Positions 29,314-38,192 of a DNA stretch of 64,000 nucleotides are shown piece by piece. How positions within the stretch are numbered: position 1 is the stretch's first letter; every line of letters begins with the position of its first letter. Both the position numbers and the translations under genes were made by a program. Source of the stretch: an uncultured Opitutia bacterium (GTDB lineage: Bacteria; Verrucomicrobiota; Verrucomicrobiia; Opitutales; Opitutaceae); contig CAIJZY010000046.1 in assembly GCA_903825285.1 (NCBI GenBank), positions 1 through 64,000 on the forward strand, in the 5' to 3' direction. The notes beneath the pieces were generated by a model that did not search any database, was not told where the DNA came from, and saw only the letters and a list, made by a program, of their open reading frames with translations.

Positions 29314-30357
29314 ATGACCGAGTTCACCCTTTATCGCCACAACCCATTGCTGGACCCCGCGGTGCATGTCTGGGGCTGGGAAATACCGGTCTATCTTTTC
29401 CTCGGCGGCCTCGTTGCCGGCCTGATGATCATCGCCGGCGTCCGCCTCCTCATCATGCGCCCAACGGCCCGGCAGGCCCTCGTCTGCTGCACGGTTGGAC
29501 CCCTGATCGGCCTCGTGTTGCTCAGCGCGGGCATGTTCGCGCTGTTTCTGGACCTCAGCCATAAATTCTACGTTTGGCGCCTCTACCTCGCCTTTGAACC
29601 GACTTCGCCCATGTCGTGGGGCGCGTGGATTCTGCTATTCGTTTACCCGGCACTGCTGGCCAACGCCTTGACCCATCTGCCTGAGGCCATCCCCGCGCTG
29701 GCCAAGCGCGTTCCCGTGTTGGTGACCATCAGTGACTACATCCTGGCCCGGCCGCGCATCGTCGTGGGCATTGGCCTGGCCAACATGGCCATCGGCGTCG
29801 CCCTGGGCATCTACACGGGGGTGCTCCTCGGCGCGATGGGCGCCCGGCCGCTCTGGAACAGCGCGGTGCTCGGCCCGCTGTTTCTGTTTTCCGGGTTGTC
29901 CACAGCGGCGGCCTTGTTGCACGGGATCCTGGTTCTCACGACGCCGGATGACGAGCGCCCGCAATTTGCCGACTTCCTGCTTTCGATGGTGGCGCGCTGG
30001 TCCCAAGCGCGCCCGCTCGACACCCGCATCGCGCCCACGCTGGCCCAGGCCGACAACAGCTTTCTGACGATTGAACTCGGGTTGCTCGGTTTCCTGCTGA
30101 TCGGTCATCTGACCTCGACCGCAGTCCATCAACAGGCCGCCGGGCTCCTGCTGACCGGACCTTACGCCGCCGTGTTCTGGGTGTTCGTCGTTGGCCTGGG
30201 CATTCTCGTCCCCTTGGTCATCCAGCACCTCGAACTGTTGCACCGCATCCGGCACACCATCGCACCGTCCCTCCTCGTGCTCAGCGGCGGCCTGGTGCTG
30301 CGCTTCGTGCTGGTGGCCGCCGGCCAGGCCAGCCACTGGGCCACCGCGTTGCCCTGA
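29314..30357 (+). CDS. psrC: NrfD/PsrC-family membrane subunit
   Basis: Quinol-oxidising membrane anchor of the complex (347 residues), with about eight to nine hydrophobic helices. It begins EFTLYRHNPLLDPAVHVWGW and continues IPVYLFLGGLVAGLMII, which is typical of NrfD proteins (a W-G-W-x-I-P-x-Y-L-F element). It starts 13 bases after psrB. Together with the two preceding genes it forms a complete menaquinol:polysulfide (or thiosulfate) reductase. Confidence 0.92.
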   Translation: MTEFTLYRHNPLLDPAVHVWGWEIPVYLFLGGLVAGLMIIAGVRLLIMRPTARQALVCCTVGPLIGLVLLSAGMFALFLDLSHKFYVWRLYLAFEPTSPMSWGAWILLFVYPALLANALTHLPEAIPALAKRVPVLVTISDYILARPRIVVGIGLANMAIGVALGIYTGVLLGAMGARPLWNSAVLGPLFLFSGLSTAAALLHGILVLTTPDDERPQFADFLLSMVARWSQARPLDTRIAPTLAQADNSFLTIELGLLGFLLIGHLTSTAVHQQAAGLLLTGPYAAVFWVFVVGLGILVPLVIQHLELLHRIRHTIAPSLLVLSGGLVLRFVLVAAGQASHWATALP

Positions 30358-30378
30358 AATAATTTAACCCGTCCAACC

Positions 30379-30918
30379 ATGTCATCCTCCACCGAAATTT
30401 CCCCCGCGGAGCAGCCGCACATGAATCCCTATTGGGCCGGCTTCGGCCTCGGACTCGTGCTTCTGGCCTCCTTCGTCATCATGGGCCGTGGCCTGGGCGC
30501 CTCCGGCGCCTTCACCACCGCCGTGGCCACCACCGTCCACGCCATCGCACCCGCCCACGCCGAGGGCAACGCCTTTTACGCCGAGTATCTGGGTGACGGC
30601 GCCACCAGCCCGCTCAAGGACTGGCTCGTCTTCGAGGTGCTGGGGGTGTTTCTCGGCGGCTTTCTCTCCGGGGCTTTGGCCAACCGGCTCAAGTTCACGA
30701 TCGAAAAGGGGCCGCGCATCACCAACCCGCGTCGCCTTTTGCTCGCCGCGATCGGGGGGGCCCTCATGGGCATCGGCGCCAAGCTCGCGTTGGGCTGCAC
30801 CAGTGGCCAGGCCTTGACCGGAGGGGCGCTGCTCAACCTGGGCAGCTGGGCCTTCATGATGTGCGTGTTTGGCGGGGCCTATGGCCTCGCCTGGTTCCTG
30901 CGGAGGGCCTGGCTATGA
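30379..30918 (+). CDS. YeeE/YedE-family transporter, half 1
   Basis: A 179-residue membrane protein of the YeeE/YedE (TsuA-like) family, characterised members of which take up thiosulfate. It contains the family cysteine motif LALGCTSGQALTGGALL, equivalent to the substrate-relaying cysteines. Short N-terminal residues precede about four helices. It overlaps the next gene by four bases (ATGA), so the two halves are made together and probably pair into one transporter. Confidence 0.87.
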   Translation: MSSSTEISPAEQPHMNPYWAGFGLGLVLLASFVIMGRGLGASGAFTTAVATTVHAIAPAHAEGNAFYAEYLGDGATSPLKDWLVFEVLGVFLGGFLSGALANRLKFTIEKGPRITNPRRLLLAAIGGALMGIGAKLALGCTSGQALTGGALLNLGSWAFMMCVFGGAYGLAWFLRRAWL

Positions 30919-32186
30919 ACGCACCTTTCTTCAAGTATGCCTTGTTCGGCGATGAAATGTCGCTCGTCGTGGCGTTTGTCATCGGCATCGGTTTCGGCTT
31001 CTTCCTCGAGCGCGCCGGCTTCGGCAACGCCCGGTTGCTCGCGGCCCAGTTCTACTTCCGCGACCTGCGCGTGTTGAAGGTCATGTTCACCGCCATCATC
31101 ACCGCCATGGTGGGCGCGTATCTGCTGGGGCGGTTGGGCTTGCTCGACCTTTCGCTCGTCTACCTGACCCCGACGTTCCTGGTGCCGCAGATTGCCGGGG
31201 GCTTGATCCTCGGAGCGGGCTTCATCATCGGAGGCTACTGTCCGGGGACCTCGTGCGTCTCGGCAGCCACGGGGCGCATCGACGGCATGGTCTACCTCGC
31301 CGGCATGATCGGCGGCCTCCTGGGCTTCGCCGAGGTCTATCCCTCGATCGAGCGCTTCACCAAGATCACCGCGATGGGCCAGATCACGCTCGCCCGGCAA
31401 TTCCACCTCTCCTATGGCTTCCTGGTTTTTGCGGTCGTGCTGATGGCCTTCGGCGCCTTTGTCATGGCCGAGCTGGCCGAGAAGTTTATCGGGGGCAAGG
31501 AACCCGGCCCGGGCGCCTTGCTGGAACCGGTGCGCACCTTCACCCCAGTCCGCCGCTTCGCCGTCGTGCTGACCGGCCTGGGCGTCGTCGCGCTCTTTGC
31601 CGGGAGCCCGTACCGCAGCGCTCTCGCCCAGGTCGACACCAAGCAACTCGCGCTCGACGCGCTCCGGGCCGCGGATCAAGTGACCGCCGACCAGTTGGCC
31701 GACTGGCTTGTCGAGGGGCGCAACGATTACCTGCTCGTTGATGTCCGCGATGCGCAGTCATTCGCCGCCTATCACATCCCCGGGGCCGTCAACCTTCCGC
31801 TGTCCGGCCTGAACCATGATTTCGCGCAGCGCAACGAACGGGTCGTGTTCTACAGCGACAACGCCATTCACACGGCCCAGGCTTGGTTCCTGATCCGCTC
31901 CCTTGGGTTTCCCTCGGTCTACATCCTCGCCGGGGGATTGGAAACGTGGCAGGAAGCGGTGTTGTATCCCCGGGCTCCTGCAGCCGGCGCAGCGCCCAAG
32001 GACCAGATCGACTTCGCCAAACGAATGGCGGTGGCCAAATTCTTTGGCGGCTCTGCCCGCGGCGCGACCAGTGAAGTTGCAAACCCGGTCGCCCCCGTCC
32101 TGCCGAAATTGGCGCCGCCAAGCCCGACGGCTCCCGCCCCCGACAACGCCCAGCCCGCCAAGAAAAAAAAGAAGGAGGGCTGCTGA
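30915..32186 (+). CDS. YeeE/YedE half 2 fused to a cysteine-less rhodanese domain with a Gly-Cys tail
   Basis: A 423-residue fusion. Residues 1-215 are a YeeE/YedE membrane domain with the motif GGYCPGTSCVSAATG and about six helices. After a linker and one more helix (near 215-235), residues 250-355 are a rhodanese-like domain (DYLLVDVRDAQSFAAYHIPG). Its active-site loop reads FYSDNAIHTAQ, with Ser314 where the sulfur-carrying cysteine should be. The last 60 residues are a Pro/Ala linker, a lysine run and a final Gly-Cys. I infer that the terminal Cys423 may carry sulfur on a flexible arm. Confidence 0.85.
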   Translation: MNAPFFKYALFGDEMSLVVAFVIGIGFGFFLERAGFGNARLLAAQFYFRDLRVLKVMFTAIITAMVGAYLLGRLGLLDLSLVYLTPTFLVPQIAGGLILGAGFIIGGYCPGTSCVSAATGRIDGMVYLAGMIGGLLGFAEVYPSIERFTKITAMGQITLARQFHLSYGFLVFAVVLMAFGAFVMAELAEKFIGGKEPGPGALLEPVRTFTPVRRFAVVLTGLGVVALFAGSPYRSALAQVDTKQLALDALRAADQVTADQLADWLVEGRNDYLLVDVRDAQSFAAYHIPGAVNLPLSGLNHDFAQRNERVVFYSDNAIHTAQAWFLIRSLGFPSVYILAGGLETWQEAVLYPRAPAAGAAPKDQIDFAKRMAVAKFFGGSARGATSEVANPVAPVLPKLAPPSPTAPAPDNAQPAKKKKKEGC

Positions 32187-32698
32187 TGCCTGCGAACGCC
32201 GAGACTCTGTGCGCACCCGCGGCCACCGCCGTGATTCACGGACTGTTCATATCACCCGGCCACAATTTCTTCGGCCGCCATGGCCAAGAGCCCGGGCAGC
32301 ATCCCACGCAGGCCGTCGACGCCCTCGAGTGTATCGCCGGCCGCGGGATAAAGGGCGACCGTTTCTTTGACTACGAACCGAACTATAAAGGGCAGATATC
32401 CTTCTTCTCGGCGGAAGTCTTTGATGCGCTGCGCCATGAACTCGGGCTATCGAACGCCCTTCCCGAACAAGCCAGGCGCAATGTCCTGGTTTCTGGGGTT
32501 GATCTCAATGAGCTCATCGGCGTCGAGTTCACCCTTCAAGGCATTCGTTTTCTCGGGACGGAGCAATGCCGGCCCTGCTACTGGATGGACCTCGCGGTTG
32601 GCCCCGGAGCAAATGTTTGGATGCGAGGGCGAGGCGGGCTGCGCGCCCGCATCCTGTCCGACGGCATCCTCCGTTGTTCAGGCCAGTCGAACTCCTAA
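32186..32698 (+). CDS. MOSC-domain protein
   Basis: A 170-residue MOSC (molybdenum cofactor sulfurase C-terminal) domain: GRGIKGDRFFDYEPNYKGQI and GTEQCRPCYWMDLAVGPG with Cys-Arg-Pro-Cys, followed by RGRGGLRARILSDG. MOSC proteins deliver sulfur to metal centres or bind Moco. It begins within the stop of the preceding gene, and maturation of the Mo reductase encoded upstream is a reasonable role. Confidence 0.85.
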   Translation: MPANAETLCAPAATAVIHGLFISPGHNFFGRHGQEPGQHPTQAVDALECIAGRGIKGDRFFDYEPNYKGQISFFSAEVFDALRHELGLSNALPEQARRNVLVSGVDLNELIGVEFTLQGIRFLGTEQCRPCYWMDLAVGPGANVWMRGRGGLRARILSDGILRCSGQSNS

Positions 32699-32704
32699 AG
32701 GAGG
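32697..32704 (+). promoter_or_regulatory. Strong ribosome-binding site fixing a TTG start
   Basis: AAAGGAGG lies six bases before TTG 32711. No ATG or GTG with a comparable site exists nearby in frame, so this decides the unusual start of the cytochrome gene. Confidence 0.7.
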
Positions 32705-32710
32705 CCAATC

Positions 32711-34621
32711 TTGGATCCGCCGCCCCACCGGTTATCTGCCGTGTGGGCGGAACTATATATCTGGATCGGCCTAATGCTGACGACCGTGGTCGCGGCCGTG
32801 GCCCTGCCCCTGTATCTTCGATCCGCGCAAACCCGTTCCTCGGGTTCGAGTCAACCCGAAGGCTGCCTGGATTGCCACGCTGGGATGATTGGCTTCGCGG
32901 CCGGACATGAACCGAGAGCCATAGGCTGTGCAGTGTGCCATATGGGCAACCGCAGCGCCCATACGGCCGAGGCTGCCCACGCCGGCATGACCCGCACTCC
33001 CGGCAATCTTTCGATTGTGCCCCAAACCTGCGCCTCCGCGGCATGTCATGAAGCCATTGGCGAACGTGTGCGCGGCTCGCCCATGAACACGATGAGCGGC
33101 GTGGTTGCGGTCGATAAATATGTGTTCGGTGAAAACCCCGACCTCGACCGGCCATTCGCCGTCTCTCAACTCGGCCACTCTCCTGCTGATTCACATCTGC
33201 GCACACTATGTGCCTCCTGCCATCTCGGCAACGACAAGGCCGCACCGGCCCCCATTGATGAAACATCGCGGGGCGGCGGTTGCTCGGCCTGCCACCTCGA
33301 CTACGGCTCAGGTGCTCGCGAAGAACTTGCCCGACGAGACCGGCCCGGTCTGACCCCTTTATCGCCCAGGGCCCACCCTCTAATCTCCGTTCGGATTCCC
33401 GACGAGGCGTGCTTCGGCTGCCACAGCCGTTCGGGTCGGATTGCAACCAACTACGAAGGCTGGCACGAAACTCCGCTCGATGAAGCACCTGCGCCGCAGA
33501 CCCCGGGGGCGAAGAACCAGTACCGTGTTTTGGCCGATGGTCGTGTTTTTGAACGAATGCCCGCCGATGTTCACTTCACCAAAGGGCTTTCCTGCACCGA
33601 CTGTCATTTGGCGTCCGAGGTGATGGGTGACGGACAGTTCCATCCACACGAGGAACAAGCGGTTGGCATTTCCTGCCAAGACTGCCATTCGGACCAGTCG
33701 CCCAAGACACGACCTTTTGCTGGGCTCGATCCGGAGACCCAGATGCTCGTTGCCCTGCGCGGACTGGCGGCACCAGACCGGCGCTATGTGGTCATTAGTT
33801 CAGGCCGGACGACTTTTCCCAATGTCTTCGTTGATGCCGCGGGGGTCACGCAGCTCATTCCTCAAAACACGGGCGTGGCGTTGCAGCCCAAGCCGCTCAC
33901 CGCTGCTTGCGGCCGCAACTCCGCCAGCCATGGTTCAATTGAGTGCCGGAGCTGCCACAGTGCTTGGGTATCGCAATGCACCTCCTGCCACACCCAATCC
34001 GAGCCTCATGTCCCGGGCTGGGACCACTTGGACGGGCGGATTGCCTCTGACTCGTGGCGCGAAAGCTCCGGAGGTTTCTTTGCTGATCCACCGACTCTCG
34101 GTGTGGTCGGAACCAGTAGCGGAGCGAATCACACGCGTGTGACAACGGTTGCGCCCGGCATGGTCCTCACTCTGAATCAAGCCGCGGCATCTGCCGGTCA
34201 GCCCGATGAGTTTCATCGCCTCTTCGCTCCAGCATCGCCTCACACCACTGGTCGCCGCGCCCGTGACTGCCGGTCATGTCATTCAAGCCCATCCGCGCTC
34301 GGGTATGGCCGAGGTGTGCTGAGCTACAAAGTGTCTGGCGCGACCGGGCGTTGGGGCTTCACCCCCGAGCAACCCACTCTGCGGAGTGACGGGCTTCCCG
34401 CCGACGCATGGATTGGGTTCCTGCAGTCCCGCAAAGGACATGTCTCTACCCGATATGACGTTCGACCGTTCACACTCGAAGAGCAGCAGCGCATCTTGCG
34501 GGTAGGCGCCTGTCTGACCTGTCACGCCGGCAATTCAGCATTGATGCAACAGGCTATGGACGATTTCTCCAAGGTCCTGACGCGCTGCAGTCCCAGATGT
34601 GCGCTTCCGCAGTGGCATTGA
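32711..34621 (+). CDS. Membrane-anchored multihaem cytochrome c (12 predicted haem sites)
   Basis: A 636-residue protein with one N-terminal membrane helix (LYIWIGLMLTTVVAAVALPL) and a large periplasmic part. I count eleven CxxCH motifs (CLDCH, CAVCH, CASCH, CSACH, CFGCH, CTDCH, CQDCH, CRSCH twice, CTSCH, CLTCH) and one CASAACH (Cx4CH). The spacing recalls octahaem and larger tetrathionate/nitrite-reductase-like cytochromes, but I recognise no exact family. It starts at TTG with a strong ribosome-binding site 12 bases after the MOSC gene. It may link quinol to an S-O compound, or carry electrons to or from the Mo reductase. Confidence 0.85.
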   Translation: MDPPPHRLSAVWAELYIWIGLMLTTVVAAVALPLYLRSAQTRSSGSSQPEGCLDCHAGMIGFAAGHEPRAIGCAVCHMGNRSAHTAEAAHAGMTRTPGNLSIVPQTCASAACHEAIGERVRGSPMNTMSGVVAVDKYVFGENPDLDRPFAVSQLGHSPADSHLRTLCASCHLGNDKAAPAPIDETSRGGGCSACHLDYGSGAREELARRDRPGLTPLSPRAHPLISVRIPDEACFGCHSRSGRIATNYEGWHETPLDEAPAPQTPGAKNQYRVLADGRVFERMPADVHFTKGLSCTDCHLASEVMGDGQFHPHEEQAVGISCQDCHSDQSPKTRPFAGLDPETQMLVALRGLAAPDRRYVVISSGRTTFPNVFVDAAGVTQLIPQNTGVALQPKPLTAACGRNSASHGSIECRSCHSAWVSQCTSCHTQSEPHVPGWDHLDGRIASDSWRESSGGFFADPPTLGVVGTSSGANHTRVTTVAPGMVLTLNQAAASAGQPDEFHRLFAPASPHTTGRRARDCRSCHSSPSALGYGRGVLSYKVSGATGRWGFTPEQPTLRSDGLPADAWIGFLQSRKGHVSTRYDVRPFTLEEQQRILRVGACLTCHAGNSALMQQAMDDFSKVLTRCSPRCALPQWH

Positions 34622-35000
34622 AACGGCAACTTGATGCAACCTCGCACGCGGCCCTTGAGGCCGGCCGGTTAACAGCCAGCTCCGCCACCTGGAGCGCATC
34701 CGTTGCCTACAACGCAGCGCCAAGCCCGCCATGCGGACCTTGGTTGGGCAACGACGCAGTCAGCGGAATTGTTTTGCGGGGCTCTACATGCAATTCCGAC
34801 CGCGCCCGCCGGCGCGCCGTCGCGTGCGGCGCGCATGCCTTTGCTACACGATGTTCAAAGGCACCATGGTGCTCGCCCGGTCCAGCGACGAGATCCACGA
34901 CCTCGTCATCGCCTGGGTGAAGCGACACGGCACCATCCCCCCGAGCCCACCGGGAACTGGCGCCTGCTGCCCTGACGGAGGGCCGGCGATTCACGGCAGC
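34622..35000. other. Non-coding or decayed stretch
   Basis: No recognisable gene in about 380 bases. One fragment from 34850 reads MFKGTMVLARSSDEIHDLVI and looks protein-like for some 40 residues, but it has no start context or family match I know. It is possibly a remnant. Confidence 0.5.
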
Positions 35001-35378
35001 CTACAGCAGCTGTTCAGCCCCGCTGAAAACCTGCTCCACCTTCAGGGCCGCGGCCGCGCGGCCGGGATGCTTCGCTGGATTCCAAGTCTTCATGTCGTCG
35101 AAAATCGCTCCCGCGGTGTGATAGGTGAAGCTCCCCTTGAACTGATATGATTTCCGCTCCTTGGTCAGGAACACCAGCGCGCCCTTGCTGCCCGCAAGAA
35201 TGTTGGCACGGGTCTTGTGGAAATAGTTGTCCGCCACGACCAGAGTGTCATCGCCAAATCCCCGGACGCTATTGACGTAAATCGCATTGGGCTGCCCATC
35301 GACACCGACGGTAGCCAGCACGGCCGGGCCCTCGCGGCTAGCCCAGGCGATCTGCACGGATTCAGGGAGGTTTTTCAT
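35001..35378 (-). CDS. Pyridoxamine-phosphate-oxidase-like FMN-binding protein
   Basis: A 125-residue split-barrel flavin protein from ATG 35378. AVLATVGVDGQPNAIYVNSV is the typical first hairpin, LVVADNYFHKTRANILAG the helix and strand, and ALVFLTKERKSYQFKGS the third strand. These small proteins bind FMN or F420 and reduce varied substrates. It and the two genes to its right face the cytochrome operon. Confidence 0.8.
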   Translation of the reverse strand: MKNLPESVQIAWASREGPAVLATVGVDGQPNAIYVNSVRGFGDDTLVVADNYFHKTRANILAGSKGALVFLTKERKSYQFKGSFTYHTAGAIFDDMKTWNPAKHPGRAAAALKVEQVFSGAEQLL

Positions 35379-35430
35379 AGGTTTAGCAGTTGATGGCGGT
35401 AGCGTGGGAAGCCGCAGGAACCCCGCATCT

Positions 35431-35880
35431 TCAGGAAGGACTGGCGACGGCTTGCATGAACTTCGCGCGCGCCTCGGCGCATAACGACGCGCCCTGCCGC
35501 AGCTCGGCTTCGAGCACGAAGAGCCTTCCCCCTTCGTTGGCGAGCTTGGCCCGCACGACAACCGGACTTCCGATGCAAACCGGGCTGCGATAGCGAATCC
35601 GTAATTCACCCGTTCGCGCCACCACGCCACGAGCAAAAAGCGAATGGACCATCGCGGCATCAAGCAGCGTCGCCACCACTCCACCGTGGACGATCCCCGG
35701 ATAGCTTTCGCCTCCGACGGGACATGTCCACCGGGCCGTCACGCCGCCATCCAGGTCCACATGAAAGTGCAGCCCCAGCCCCCCGTCCACTGGATCGCTG
35801 CACGCGAAGCAGTGCGGATGTTCCCGTCGGCACGTCGCGCGCAGACGTTCCTCAGTCGGCACTGTGGCAGCCGCATTCAT
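35431..35880 (-). CDS. PaaI-type hotdog thioesterase
   Basis: A hotdog-fold acyl-CoA thioesterase (149 residues). PGIVHGGVVATLLDAAMVHS is the catalytic helix with the HGG motif. Cysteines before it (HPHCFACSDP) follow the pattern of small hotdog proteins. ATG 35880 and 35904 are both possible; either overlaps the neighbouring NifX-like gene (stop 35852), so the two are probably one transcript. Confidence 0.8.
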   Translation of the reverse strand: MNAAATVPTEERLRATCRREHPHCFACSDPVDGGLGLHFHVDLDGGVTARWTCPVGGESYPGIVHGGVVATLLDAAMVHSLFARGVVARTGELRIRYRSPVCIGSPVVVRAKLANEGGRLFVLEAELRQGASLCAEARAKFMQAVASPS

Positions 35881-36265
35881 GATGGTGGCCTTCACCATGG
35901 CCATGGCTGTGCGCGTGCGAGTGGCTGCCGTCGCATTGGTTCTGCCCGGTCACCAGTGTTCCCGCCAGCCAAGCATCAACCAGCGCTTCAGGGGCGGCGG
36001 CCGTAACGCCCGCCAGCACTTCCACGCCGTGTTCGGCCATGTGTTGCCGTGCCCCACGCCCCATGCCTCCCGCTAACACCAGATCTACGCCCGCCGCATG
36101 CAGCAGCCTGGGCCACTGGCATGGCTCGGATCCCTGCGGGACAACCATTAGCTTGCGGCGCACCGTCCGCGTGGCCTCGTCCACGTCCATCACGACAAAC
36201 TTGGTCGCGGCACCGTAGTGTAGCGAGAATTCATTAGTTTCGGTCAGGGGCAGGGCGAGTTTCAT
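35852..36265 (-). CDS. NifX/NifB-associated (dinitrogenase FeMo-cofactor-like) metal-binding protein
   Basis: A 137-residue protein of the NifX/NafY-like fold: MKLALPLTETNEFSLHYGAA, the nucleotide/cofactor site GVDLVLAGGMGRGARQHM, and a C-terminal histidine-rich tail (SHSHAHSHGHGEGHHHE plus Cys). Outside nitrogen fixers such proteins are thought to handle metal clusters or Moco-like cofactors. It is divergent from the DUF134 gene, its usual partner. Confidence 0.85.
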   Translation of the reverse strand: MKLALPLTETNEFSLHYGAATKFVVMDVDEATRTVRRKLMVVPQGSEPCQWPRLLHAAGVDLVLAGGMGRGARQHMAEHGVEVLAGVTAAAPEALVDAWLAGTLVTGQNQCDGSHSHAHSHGHGEGHHHECGCHSAD

Positions 36266-36306
36266 GCGGAGATGCGGTGGCGGTAACGAAGTGATTTGGG
36301 TTGGTC

Positions 36307-36321
36307 GGAGCGAAGCGCTCC
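36307..36321. promoter_or_regulatory. Palindrome in the divergent promoter region
   Basis: GGAGCG-AAG-CGCTCC is a perfect inverted repeat in the 139-base gap between the NifX-like and DUF134 genes. It may be an operator for the DUF134 regulator. Confidence 0.4.
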
Positions 36322-36404
36322 CTCGCAGAACTTCGTGGTTGTCATCGCTGTTTATGAGCGTATGCCCATAACACAAGCTCGGCAAGGCTTCTTTATTCCG
36401 TTCC

Positions 36405-36737
36405 ATGTCCCGCCCCCTCTGTCCCCGCCGCATTTCCCACCATCCACCCTGCGGTTTTTTTAAACCAGCGGGTATCCCGCTTTACGAGCTCGAGGAGGTC
36501 GTTCTGGGCGCCGACGAGTTGGAGGCGCTCCGCCTGGCTGATGTCGAAGATCTCCTTCACACCGTTGCCGCCGCCCGCATGCGCGTGTCACGCCAGACCT
36601 TCGACCGGATCGTCCGCCGGGCTCGCATGAAGGTCGCCCGTGCCCTCGTGCTTGGCCATGCGCTCCGGATCATTAAACCCGCAGCCCCGGCCACGCCGGA
36701 TCGCAAGCCCTCTGCTCACCCGCGCCGCCGCGGTTAA
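36405..36737 (+). CDS. DUF134 family sigma-region-4-like DNA-binding protein
   Basis: A 110-residue protein opening SRPLCPRRISHHPPCGFFKP, with LGADELEALRLADVEDLLHT and a helix-turn-helix MRVSRQTFDRIVRRARMKVA. DUF134 proteins commonly accompany NifX-like genes, as here. A transcription factor for metal or redox functions is likely, with targets unknown. Confidence 0.88.
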   Translation: MSRPLCPRRISHHPPCGFFKPAGIPLYELEEVVLGADELEALRLADVEDLLHTVAAARMRVSRQTFDRIVRRARMKVARALVLGHALRIIKPAAPATPDRKPSAHPRRRG

Positions 36738-36821
36738 TAGCCTGCCTTCGCCCGCCCATTATGTCATCTTGAATGCAGGGCATGCCGTCGCTCAAACGCT
36801 GTGCACACATTCACTCCGGTC

Positions 36822-38192
36822 ATGACCACGGAACTTCTCGCCCGCCTCCAGTTCGCGCTCACGATTACGTTCCACTATCTTTACCCGCCGCTCAGTATCG
36901 GTCTTGGCGTGCTGCTGGTCGCAATCGAGGCAGCGTGGCTGAAGACCAAAAATCCGCTCTTCCACCAGATGGCGCGATTCTGGACCAAGGTTTTCGCGCT
37001 CACGTTCGCCATCGGTGTGGCTACTGGCATTGTGATGGAGTTCGAGTTCGGCACCAATTGGGCGACCTACTCGCGTTACGTCGGCGACGTGTTTGGCAGC
37101 GCGCTCGCAGCGGAGGGCATCTTTGCGTTCTTTCTGGAGTCAGGCTTTCTCGCGGTGTTGCTCTTCGGCTGGGACAAGGTCGGTCCGAAATTGCACTTCT
37201 TCGCCACCTGCATGGTGGCCCTCGGAGCGCATTTCAGCGCCATTTGGATCGTGGTGGCGAACTCGTGGATGCAAACGCCCGCGGGCTTTCACATCGTCGG
37301 CGATGGGCTGCACGCCCGGGCCGAGGTCACGGACTTCTGGGCGATGGTCTTCAACCCGTCCTCGATGGACCGGCTCACGCACACCGTCGTTGGGGCCTGG
37401 CAGGCCGGAGCCTGGCTGATGGTGAGCATCGGAGCCTGGTATCTCCTGAAGCAGAAGCACCGCGAGTTTGCGTGCCTCTCAGTGAAGCTCGGGCTCACGC
37501 TTTCGTTGATCGCTTCGGTGCTGACGCTTGCCACCGGTGATCGCAGCGCAAGCGGCGTGGCCCGCAACCAGCCCGCCAAATTTGCCGCGCTCGAAGGTCA
37601 CTGGCAGACTGGCCCGCAGGCACCGCTCCACGTGGTTGGCTGGGTCGACGCCCAAACTGAAACCACCCGCGGGCTCGCTCTCCCCGGCATGCTGAGCTGG
37701 CTTGCCTATGGCAGCGCGGCGCATCCCGTCACCGGCCTCCGCGACATTCCGCGCGATGAGCGCCCGCCGGTGAATTTCACGTTCCAGCTTTTCCACCTGA
37801 TGGTTGGCATCGGCTTCGCCATGATTGGCCTCGCACTCTGGGCGTCATGGGCGCTGTGGCGCAAGACACTGGAAAACTCCCGCACCCTCCTCTGGCTCCT
37901 CGTCATTTCGGTGCTTGGGCCGCAGATCGCCAACCAGGCCGGCTGGTGGGTGGCCGAGGTCGGCCGGCAGCCGTGGATTGTTTATAAATTGCTGCGCACC
38001 TCGCAGGGTCTTTCCGCGGTGGTACAGGCGAATCAGATTGTCGCATCCATGATCATGTTCACCGGAGTCTATCTGCTGCTTTTCGCCGCCTTCGTGTTTT
38101 TGCTCAACGAGAAGATCAAGCACGGCCCGGACGAAACCGACCTGCAACCCACCGGCAAGCTCGCGCTCGGTTTCAAGGGAGGTGCGGCGTGA
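36822..38192 (+). CDS. cydA: Cytochrome bd-type ubiquinol oxidase subunit I
   Basis: Quinol oxidase subunit carrying haems b558, b595 and d (456 residues from ATG 36822). Haem-site elements include [17 protein letters not shown] with the first His, the GRQPW motif in [10 protein letters not shown], and a methionine in [12 protein letters not shown]. The Q-loop is short, as in cyanide-insensitive (CIO) forms that tolerate sulfide and cyanide. That suits a respiratory chain working beside sulfide production. cydB follows with GTGA overlap. Confidence 0.95.
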   Translation: MTTELLARLQFALTITFHYLYPPLSIGLGVLLVAIEAAWLKTKNPLFHQMARFWTKVFALTFAIGVATGIVMEFEFGTNWATYSRYVGDVFGSALAAEGIFAFFLESGFLAVLLFGWDKVGPKLHFFATCMVALGAHFSAIWIVVANSWMQTPAGFHIVGDGLHARAEVTDFWAMVFNPSSMDRLTHTVVGAWQAGAWLMVSIGAWYLLKQKHREFACLSVKLGLTLSLIASVLTLATGDRSASGVARNQPAKFAALEGHWQTGPQAPLHVVGWVDAQTETTRGLALPGMLSWLAYGSAAHPVTGLRDIPRDERPPVNFTFQLFHLMVGIGFAMIGLALWASWALWRKTLENSRTLLWLLVISVLGPQIANQAGWWVAEVGRQPWIVYKLLRTSQGLSAVVQANQIVASMIMFTGVYLLLFAAFVFLLNEKIKHGPDETDLQPTGKLALGFKGGAA

